A DNA stretch of 20,787 nt from JBCAWW01 sp039024315 (GTDB taxonomy: Bacteria; Bacteroidota; Bacteroidia; J057). A program made the position numbers and the translations under genes. Below the pieces are notes generated by a model, which was given only the letters and a program-made list of their open reading frames with translations, did no database searches and was not told where the DNA came from. The DNA is taken from assembly GCA_039024315.1 (NCBI GenBank), contig JBCCQN010000143.1:1-20787 (forward strand), given 5' to 3'. The first letter of the stretch is position 1, and every line of letters begins with the position of its first letter. Below, piece after piece: positions 15,085 to 20,787 of this stretch.

Positions 15085-18000
15085 ATGAATCGCTACTTAG
15101 GGGCCTTGCTGGGGCTCACTGTTTGCTTGGCCGCTTGTGGCCCTCCTATCAGTGAAGACCCAGATGTACTGGCCCGATTACCCGAAAAGGTAGATTTTAA
15201 CTACCATATCAAGCCACTACTCTCCGACCGCTGCTACTCCTGCCACGGCCCAGACGAAAACAAACGCGAAGCGGGCCTTCGCCTAGATACTGAAGAAGGG
15301 GCTTTTGCCGCCCTGACCGAATCTCAAGGCCATGCCATCGTGCCCGGTAATCTTAGCAAGAGTGCGGTTTTTCACCGCATGCGCCATGAAGATCCAGAGC
15401 TGCTCATGCCGCCACCAGAATCCAATTTATCATTGGACGAGTACGAGATCGCCCTTATCAACAAGTGGATCGACCAAGGTGCCGAATGGAAGCAACACTG
15501 GTCCTTTATTCCTCTAGAACCAATCGAACCGCCCAGCGTCAAGCAAGCCGACTGGGTACAAAATCCGATTGACAATTTTGTGCTACAAAGCCTTGATCGT
15601 CAAAACATAGCCCCCAGTCCCGCCGCGGAAAAGGAACGTATCCTGCGTCGTGTTACCTTCGACCTTACTGGCCTGCCTCCTAGCCTAGAAGAGATAGATG
15701 CGTTCATCGCAGATGATAGCCCAGATGCCTACGAAAAAGTAGTGGACCGTCTTTTGGCTTCGGACTCCTACGGAGAACGCTTAGCCATGGAGTGGATGGA
15801 CGTGGCTCGTTACGCTGATTCACACGGTATGCATGCCGACGGCTGGCGCAATAGCTGGCCTTGGCGGGATTGGGTGATCAAAGCCTTCAACGAGAATCTT
15901 TCCTACGATCAGTTCGTTACGTGGCAGCTTGCTGGAGACCTCATGCCCAATGCCACCAAAGAACAAATTCTGGCCACGGCTTTTCACCGCAATCATCCCA
16001 TGACCGCAGAAGGGGGCGTGGTAGACGAAGAGTTTCGTCTCAAATATGTCTTTGACCGCGCCAATACCACGGCTACCGCTTTCCTCGGTCTGACCATGGA
16101 ATGCGCCCAATGTCATGACCATAAGTTTGACCCCATCTCTCAAAAGGAATACTATCAAATGACCGCCTTCTTCAACAATGTGAAGGAGCTCGGCATGACC
16201 GGAGACGACGGCAATTATGGTCCGATGCTAGCATTGCCTCACGCTGATACAGAGGCCCGCCTCGCGGAACTCAACCAAGCAATCGCAGAACGCGAACAAC
16301 GCCAAAAGCTTACCGAAGAGGAGGTTAAAGCCAAATCTGACTTTCTTGAGGCCATCAATCCTAAACGCCTACCTCTCAAAAAGGGCTTAGTCGCAGAGCT
16401 CGCGATGGACAAAATTGGTAAAGGGAGAAGCCTTTCCAAAGAAAGCGATAATATTGTGGACCGTAAGGCTTATACCACCTATACCGGAGAGATAGAAATC
16501 GTCGAGGGTAAAGTGGGCAAGGCCCTTCGCTTTGATGATGATTACGAACAAGTCTACCTCATCGAAAGGGGCGACTTCGAATCATGGGAAGGCTTTGCGG
16601 CCAGCGTATGGGTCAAGACCGAAAAAGATGGCGAACCTCAAACCATCATGGGCAATGCCGGTGAAAAAAATAATTTCTGGCGCGGCTGGGAGTTTTACCT
16701 TGACTCGCTAAGTCGTCCGTCTTTACGCCTCATCAGTAATTTGCCTGACAACTATTTACAGATATCAGGTACCCAGTCCATCCAGAAAGATCAATGGGAG
16801 CATGTGGCTTTTAGCTATGATGGCTCTGGGAAAGCGGAGGGAGCAAAGCTTTATCTCAATGGCAAACTGCTAGCAACAGAAGTCGAGTTCGACCGCCTTA
16901 GTCGCAGTATTTACCCCTTGACCTCGGCCACTCACTTGCGCACGCCTCGTTCTATCAGAATCGCTAAGGCCTACCGAACCTTCACTGGTGAGTACGGAAT
17001 CTTTAAAGGCAGCATGGACGAGCTAAAGCTCTATGAGCGAGAACTAAGCGAACTGGAAATCAACGCCTTATACCAAGAAGCAGAAAGCAAAAATGAACTG
17101 ATCGCAAATCGCGAAAATGCTCTTCGCCACTATTTGCTACAGTATTCTGACGCGTATCAATCCCTCGCGGAGGAACTCATAGCCTTACGCAAAGAGCGTG
17201 AATCCATCAATGATACCTTGCCTGAAATCATGGTAATGGAGGAGATGCCGACCCCACGCGCCACCTTTGTCCTCAATCGCGGCAATTATGATGAGCCCAC
17301 TGAAAGAGTAGAAGCAGGCACTCCTGCCGCGGTACAAGCGTTCTCCGAAGGACTCCCCAACAACCGACTCGGCCTCGCTCAGTGGATCATGAGTAAGGAA
17401 AATCCGCTCACCTCACGCGTTACGGTCAACCGATATTGGCAAATGATTTTCGGTCTAGGTTTGGTCCGTACCCCTGATGATTTTGGCAATCAAGGCGCGC
17501 TTCCTTCCCATCCAGAGTTACTTGATTGGTTGGCTATGGATTTCATGGATAGTGGTTGGGATGTCAAGCATCTTGTCAAAACCATGGTAATGTCTGCGAC
17601 CTATCGCCAGGATTCGCGTACCCGTCAGGACTTACCGATTGAAGATCCTAACAACGACCTATTAGCTAGAGGCCCTCGCTATCGTCTGCCCGCAGAAATG
17701 ATTCGCGACAATGCACTCGCGGCCAGTGGACTGCTCAATCGTAAGATCGGCGGCGAAAGCGTCAAACCTTATCAACCCAAGGGGCTGTGGATCGAAAAAG
17801 GTAGCTTCTCTCACGTCCTCCTCAACTATAAAGAAGATACGGGCGAAGACCTATATCGCCGCGGCATGTACACCTTTATCCGTCGTACTTCACCGCCACC
17901 GAGTATGTCTGCCTTCGATGCGCCGGATCGTAGCGTTTGTACCATCCAGCGAGAAAACACCAACACGCCTTTGCAAGCGCTGGTCTTGCTCAATGATCCT

Positions 18001-18312
18001 CAATATGTAGAGGCGGCTAGAGTGATGGCCGAGCGTGTGCAGTTGACCGGCCTCGCCGAACGCTCAGACCAAATCGCCATGGCGTTTAGACTGAGTACGG
18101 GCCGCCAACCCACCGATAAAGAGTTGAGCGTTCTGCGCCAGCAGTATGAAACAGAAGCCTCACGCTTTGCCAAGAATCCCACAGAAGCCAAAAAGCTCCT
18201 GAGCATCGGAGAAGCCAAGCGCGATGAGTCATTGAACCTCAGCGAAACGGCTGCCCTCGCGGTAGTCTGTAGTACGATTTTGAATATGGATGATGCCTAT
18301 TATAGCCGATAA
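15085..18312 (+). CDS. PSCyt1-DUF1549-LamG-DUF1553 lipoprotein
   Basis: The protein has 1075 residues. The lipobox CLAAC gives lipidation at C18. Parts in order: a cytochrome-c-like PSCyt1 domain (about 38-135) with CYSCH (50-54) and M108 in LMPPP as the likely second heme ligand; DUF1549 (about 161-370) ending with a second CxxCH (CAQCHDHKFDP, 340 onward); a helical stretch (about 390-425); a LamG/concanavalin-like domain (about 457-660); another coiled helix (about 665-715); and DUF1553 (about 731-1010, with SRVTVNRYWQMIFGLGLVRT and TNTPLQALVLLNDP). The family is abundant in Planctomycetes and Verrucomicrobia beside sulfatase-like proteins; its reaction is not established. The gene is separated by only 2 bp from the DUF1501 gene, so the two form an operon. 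Lateral transfer is possible. Covalent heme attachment is predicted from the motifs. Confidence 0.93.
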   Translation: MNRYLGALLGLTVCLAACGPPISEDPDVLARLPEKVDFNYHIKPLLSDRCYSCHGPDENKREAGLRLDTEEGAFAALTESQGHAIVPGNLSKSAVFHRMRHEDPELLMPPPESNLSLDEYEIALINKWIDQGAEWKQHWSFIPLEPIEPPSVKQADWVQNPIDNFVLQSLDRQNIAPSPAAEKERILRRVTFDLTGLPPSLEEIDAFIADDSPDAYEKVVDRLLASDSYGERLAMEWMDVARYADSHGMHADGWRNSWPWRDWVIKAFNENLSYDQFVTWQLAGDLMPNATKEQILATAFHRNHPMTAEGGVVDEEFRLKYVFDRANTTATAFLGLTMECAQCHDHKFDPISQKEYYQMTAFFNNVKELGMTGDDGNYGPMLALPHADTEARLAELNQAIAEREQRQKLTEEEVKAKSDFLEAINPKRLPLKKGLVAELAMDKIGKGRSLSKESDNIVDRKAYTTYTGEIEIVEGKVGKALRFDDDYEQVYLIERGDFESWEGFAASVWVKTEKDGEPQTIMGNAGEKNNFWRGWEFYLDSLSRPSLRLISNLPDNYLQISGTQSIQKDQWEHVAFSYDGSGKAEGAKLYLNGKLLATEVEFDRLSRSIYPLTSATHLRTPRSIRIAKAYRTFTGEYGIFKGSMDELKLYERELSELEINALYQEAESKNELIANRENALRHYLLQYSDAYQSLAEELIALRKERESINDTLPEIMVMEEMPTPRATFVLNRGNYDEPTERVEAGTPAAVQAFSEGLPNNRLGLAQWIMSKENPLTSRVTVNRYWQMIFGLGLVRTPDDFGNQGALPSHPELLDWLAMDFMDSGWDVKHLVKTMVMSATYRQDSRTRQDLPIEDPNNDLLARGPRYRLPAEMIRDNALAASGLLNRKIGGESVKPYQPKGLWIEKGSFSHVLLNYKEDTGEDLYRRGMYTFIRRTSPPPSMSAFDAPDRSVCTIQRENTNTPLQALVLLNDPQYVEAARVMAERVQLTGLAERSDQIAMAFRLSTGRQPTDKELSVLRQQYETEASRFAKNPTEAKKLLSIGEAKRDESLNLSETAALAVVCSTILNMDDAYYSR

Positions 18313-18314
18313 AC

Positions 18315-19763
18315 ATGCACTGCGGAAATTACGAACAGCAATACAGTCGTCGCGACTTTCTCAATAAAACCAGCTTGGGCCTAGGTGCTTTGGCTTTGGG
18401 TTCTCTCATGAGTCCTGGCCAGCTAATGGCTAACCCCCTTGGCGATCCGACCAACGGAATTATGGGTTCCCCTCACTTTGCTCCCAAGGCCAAGAGAGTA
18501 ATTTACCTCTTCCAAAGCGGTGGCCCTTCTCAGATTGATCTTTTTGATCCGAAGCCTATTTTGCAGCAACGCAATGGCGAGGAATTGCCGGAGTCTGTCA
18601 TCGGTAAACAGCGTCTTACGGGCATGTCGGCAGGACAAAAGACCTTGCCAATGGCCGGTTCGCATTTTGAGTTTAAGCAGCACGGGCAAAGTGGGCAGTG
18701 GATCAGTGAACTCCTCCCCTACACGGCCAAGATCGCGGATGAACTCTGTATCGTTCGCTCGATGTATACCGAGGCCATCAATCATGATCCGGCAGCGACC
18801 TTCATTCAGACGGGTTCCCAGTTTCCCGGCAGACCTTCGATTGGTTCTTGGTTGAGCTATGGCCTAGGTACGGAAAATGAAAATTTACCGGCTTTTTGTG
18901 TGCTGGTAACCAAAGATAAATATGGTCAGCCCCTTTACGGTCGACTCTGGGGCAATGGCTTCTTGCCTTCCCAGCATCAGGGGGTACAGTTTCGCTCAGG
19001 CAAAGATGCGGTACTCTATCTTTCTAATCCGGGTGGCATGAGCGGCGCTGATCGCAAGCGTCAATTGGACTATCTCAAGCAATTGCAAGAGATGCGTTAT
19101 GCGGAGGAGCAGGATGCCGAAATCCAAGCGCGGATTGCCCAATACGAGATGGCTTATCGCATGCAGACCTCTGTGCCCGAGACCATGGATGTTTCAGGTG
19201 AGCCGGATCATATCTATGATCTTTATGGGGAAGATTCTCGCACTCCTGGCACTTTTGCCGCCAACTGTTTGTTAGCCCGCCGCCTTGCGGAACGCGGTGT
19301 CAAATTTATTCAGCTTTATCATCAGGGTTGGGACCAGCATGGCAATCTCCCTAATGCGATTCGCACCCAGTGTAAAGAGACTGATCAAGCCTCTGCGGCC
19401 TTGGTTTACGACCTCAAGCAACGCGGTTTATTAGAAGATACCTTAGTCATTTGGGGCGGAGAATTTGGGCGCACCAGTTACTCCCAAGGCAAATTGACCA
19501 AAACCAATTATGGTCGTGACCACCACCCTCGCTGCTTCTCGCTTTGGATGGCTGGCGGTGGGGTGAAGCCGGGCTATCACTATGGCATGACGGATGATTT
19601 CAGCTATAATATCGCTGAGAATCCGGTGCATGTACATGATTTCCAAGCTACGCTTATGCACCTACTAGGCATCGACCATGAGCGCCTGACCTATAAGTTT
19701 CAGGGTCGCCGCTTTAGATTGACCGATGTACACGGTAAGGTGGTCAAAGATATTTTGACGTAG
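18315..19763 (+). CDS. DUF1501 protein with Tat signal (sulfatase-like fold)
   Basis: The protein has 482 residues. The Tat motif SRRDFLNK (11-18) precedes a hydrophobic segment (LGLGALALGSLM) and a cut near ANP, so it is exported folded. The rest matches DUF1501, a branch of the alkaline-phosphatase/sulfatase superfamily: an N-terminal strand with GGPSQIDLFDPKP (about 69-81), and later HQGWDQHGN, VIWGGEFGRTSYS and GRDHHPRCFSLWMAGGGVKPG, which supply Asp/His metal-site residues. Whether it is a true sulfatase is unknown. It follows the PSCyt1-DUF1553 gene by 2 bp, the standard pairing, and its stop codon lies in the first arm of a hairpin. The two proteins probably work in one extracytoplasmic complex. 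Confidence 0.93.
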   Translation: MHCGNYEQQYSRRDFLNKTSLGLGALALGSLMSPGQLMANPLGDPTNGIMGSPHFAPKAKRVIYLFQSGGPSQIDLFDPKPILQQRNGEELPESVIGKQRLTGMSAGQKTLPMAGSHFEFKQHGQSGQWISELLPYTAKIADELCIVRSMYTEAINHDPAATFIQTGSQFPGRPSIGSWLSYGLGTENENLPAFCVLVTKDKYGQPLYGRLWGNGFLPSQHQGVQFRSGKDAVLYLSNPGGMSGADRKRQLDYLKQLQEMRYAEEQDAEIQARIAQYEMAYRMQTSVPETMDVSGEPDHIYDLYGEDSRTPGTFAANCLLARRLAERGVKFIQLYHQGWDQHGNLPNAIRTQCKETDQASAALVYDLKQRGLLEDTLVIWGGEFGRTSYSQGKLTKTNYGRDHHPRCFSLWMAGGGVKPGYHYGMTDDFSYNIAENPVHVHDFQATLMHLLGIDHERLTYKFQGRRFRLTDVHGKVVKDILT

Positions 19764-19786
19764 CGACGCAACATTTTGCGTCGCTA
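19761..19786. repeat. Hairpin overlapping the DUF1501 stop codon
   Basis: An 11-bp perfect stem (19761-19771 and 19776-19786) has a 4-nt loop. The first arm begins with the TAG stop codon itself. No T-run follows, so it is a weak terminator at best; the core gacgcaa/ttgcgtc relates it to the palindrome at 11838-11865. Confidence 0.75.
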
Positions 19787-19809
19787 TAGATACCATCCGT
19801 TGGATGAAT

Positions 19810-19918
19810 CATTTCGACAGAGGCCCGATAGTCGGGCCGACGAGAAATCTCCTTTCCGGCAAATTGTAATTACAAATGGCAGAAAGGAGATTTCTCGTCG
19901 CTGCGCTCGCTCGAAATG
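19810..19918. repeat. Nested palindromic element (composite inverted repeat)
   Basis: Outer arms catttcga/tcgaaatg (19810-19817, 19911-19918) enclose a 7-bp hairpin (ggcccga/tcgggcc, 19822-19838) and a 19-bp perfect inverted repeat (19838-19856 and 19882-19900). At the centre is the 12-bp palindrome ttgtaattacaa (19864-19875). The whole can fold as a cruciform or a long hairpin. It has no coding frame, and its sequence type recalls dispersed palindromic repeats of Bacteroidota (memory only). Confidence 0.8.
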
Positions 19919-19936
19919 AAATCGGGGGCAAGTTTA

Positions 19937-19959
19937 GCGACAAGGCATTGCCTTGTCGC
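19937..19959. repeat. Near-perfect 23-bp palindrome
   Basis: Arms gcgacaaggca/tgccttgtcgc (11 bp each) flank one base. It is the third palindrome in this intergenic region and shares no arm sequence with the others, so three repeat families have accumulated here. Confidence 0.75.
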
Positions 19960-19994
19960 GTAAGGGATAAGCGTTCCGCGAAGGGGTAAAAACC

Positions 19995-20002
19995 TAGATT
20001 TG
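19995..20002 (+). promoter_or_regulatory. Candidate -7 element (TAGATTTG) of the outer-membrane barrel gene
   Basis: This is an exact match to TAnnTTTG, 76 bp upstream of the start codon. The -33 region (about 19971-19978) lacks TTG, so the promoter is only partly supported. Transcription would begin near 20008, giving a leader of about 70 nt that contains the hairpins at 20029-20078. Confidence 0.4.
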
Positions 20003-20028
20003 TTAACCTAGCACCAAGGAAAGGCATA

Positions 20029-20078
20029 CTTGATTGAGCGTTCGCAAAAGGCGAACCCAAAAATCTAACTCAATCAAG
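20029..20078 (+). promoter_or_regulatory. Structured 5'UTR: 10-bp inverted repeat abutting the start codon
   Basis: Arms cttgattgag (20029-20038) and ctcaatcaag (20069-20078) pair perfectly. The second arm ends directly before the ATG at 20079. Inside, gttcgc/gcgaac (20040-20045, 20051-20056) makes a second hairpin with a 5-nt loop. In the mRNA this fold would block the translation start region, suggesting post-transcriptional control (inference). It could instead be a DNA operator. Confidence 0.55.
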
Positions 20079-20705
20079 ATGAAAGCCCTTTCCTTATTAG
20101 TCGTATTTATTTGCAGTCTCGCCAGTCTCTTTGCCCAAAATGCAGGCAGCTTCCCTACCCAAAACGCAGCCGGTGGATTGTATGTCGGGACAGATAGTGA
20201 TCTTTCTTTTAGCCTACGGGAAGGCAATCGTTTTTTGAGCGGGGGCATTGGAGTCGTGGGACAATATTTTGTGAGTGAAAATCTGGCCCTTGGGCTGGGG
20301 ATAGGCGTTGGTGGGAGCCGCTCCTTTTTTGATAATGACGCCTCTGTCTTTCGGTCAAATAGCCTTAGCCTATCAACTCAAGTGGAAGCCTTTTTCTATC
20401 CTAGCGCGGGTAGAGGCAATGCCGTTCAGCCTTTTGTCAAAACACAAATTTCCTTGAATAGAGGCCGCGCTCAGAATGTCCCGGAAAATGGTTCTCCCCA
20501 AAACACGCCTACGGGTTCTACTTCCTTGGCTTTGGCTCCGGGCCTAGCTATTGCGCTTCCCAATGATGCTATGCTCAATATCAGTGCTAGCTTGCTAAGA
20601 CTGGGTTTGAGTCGTCAAGGCTTAGGTAATGGAGCTGAAAGGAGTCCTTTTGTGTCTGGTGGACTTAATTCTGGGATCAGTTTGGCTTATATTAAGGCAA
20701 TCTAG
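20079..20705 (+). CDS. Small outer-membrane beta-barrel protein
   Basis: The protein has 208 residues from the ATG at 20079, which begins the signal peptide (MKALSLLVVFICSLASLFAQ, cut after the AQ near residue 20). An upstream in-frame start at 20034 lies in the hairpin region and is rejected. The mature part alternates polar and hydrophobic residues in strands (GGIGVVGQYFVSENLALGLG, SLSLSTQVEAFFYPS, TSLALAPGLAIAL, SGGLNSGISLAYIKA), typical of an eight-strand-type barrel such as the OmpA-like or OMP_b-brl families of Bacteroidota. It should reside in the outer membrane; no ligand can be named. It is separated from the DUF1501 gene by a repeat-rich stretch, so it is a separate transcription unit. 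Confidence 0.8.
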   Translation: MKALSLLVVFICSLASLFAQNAGSFPTQNAAGGLYVGTDSDLSFSLREGNRFLSGGIGVVGQYFVSENLALGLGIGVGGSRSFFDNDASVFRSNSLSLSTQVEAFFYPSAGRGNAVQPFVKTQISLNRGRAQNVPENGSPQNTPTGSTSLALAPGLAIALPNDAMLNISASLLRLGLSRQGLGNGAERSPFVSGGLNSGISLAYIKAI

Positions 20706-20731
20706 TCTTCAGCATCTAAGTAATCTTAAGC

Positions 20732-20787
20732 ATGAATCCACTTCTGAGCTTTATCAACACAAACGTATCAAAGCTGAGTGGAGAGAC
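20732..20787 (+). CDS. Probable start of a gene cut by the window edge
   Basis: An ATG at 20732, 26 bp after the barrel-gene stop, opens a frame that stays open to the end (MNPLLSFINTNVSKLSGE). Eighteen codons are too few to name a product. The close spacing suggests that it follows the barrel gene on one transcript. Confidence 0.35.
   Translation, partial: MNPLLSFINTNVSKLSGE

Noticed and set aside
15820..16158. 112-codon minus-strand frame inside the DUF1549 coding region
   Set aside because: It is antisense to a conserved domain and has an unlikely composition; a shadow of the real gene.
18423..18855. Overlapping open frames of 111-120 codons on both strands within the DUF1501 gene
   Set aside because: They arise from the codon pattern of the true gene; no homologous features are seen.

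Overview
The window looks like chromosomal DNA of a marine-type Bacteroidota, most likely Saprospiria/Lewinella-like or a related Cytophagia lineage (inference from content, not a phylogeny). The pointers are a PorP/SprF-family protein and a protein with a type IX secretion (T9SS) type A C-terminal sorting domain, a TonB-dependent receptor with an N-terminal carboxypeptidase-like domain, an AraC regulator of the kind common in this phylum, TAnnTTTG-like promoter -7 elements, the lack of clear Shine-Dalgarno sequences, and several families of short intergenic palindromes. I see no rRNA, tRNA, CRISPR array, transposase, integrase or phage gene.

Layout. (1) 143-2919, minus strand: an alpha-alpha-toroid protein of unknown function, a secreted alpha/beta hydrolase and an RluA-type pseudouridine synthase, read right to left. 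(2) 2920-3208: repeat-rich intergenic DNA. (3) 3209-7095, plus strand: a small secreted Cys-containing protein whose stop overlaps the start of a heme-receptor-like TonB-dependent receptor, then a Mn-type superoxide dismutase ending at a strong bidirectional terminator. (4) 7256-10729, minus strand: the beta subunit of iron-sulfur L-serine ammonia-lyase, then a TolC-HlyD export pair without an inner-membrane pump gene. (5) 10783-12895: a PorP/SprF protein (plus) convergent with a T9SS-sorted beta-propeller protein (minus), separated by palindromic repeats. (6) 12965-14921, minus strand: a closely spaced set of a small two-helix membrane protein, an AraC-type regulator and a lipoprotein with an HExxH motif. 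(7) 15085-19763, plus strand: a two-gene unit of Planctomycetes/Verrucomicrobia style, made of a lipoprotein with PSCyt1, DUF1549, LamG and DUF1553 parts and a Tat-exported DUF1501 protein. (8) 19764-20078: a dense nest of palindromes followed by a promoter-like element and a 5'UTR hairpin that abuts the start codon of a small outer-membrane barrel protein. (9) A probable gene start at the right edge.

How the genes fit together. Most of the window concerns the cell envelope: uptake (TonB receptor), export (TolC-HlyD), T9SS (PorP-like protein and a cargo protein) and surface or periplasmic polymer or sulfate-ester processing (DUF1553/DUF1501, function unproven). No single new defence or mobile system is evident. 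The best candidates for undescribed biology are the membrane protein/AraC/HExxH-lipoprotein cluster, the overlapping secreted protein and TonB receptor, and the structured DNA at 19761-20078.
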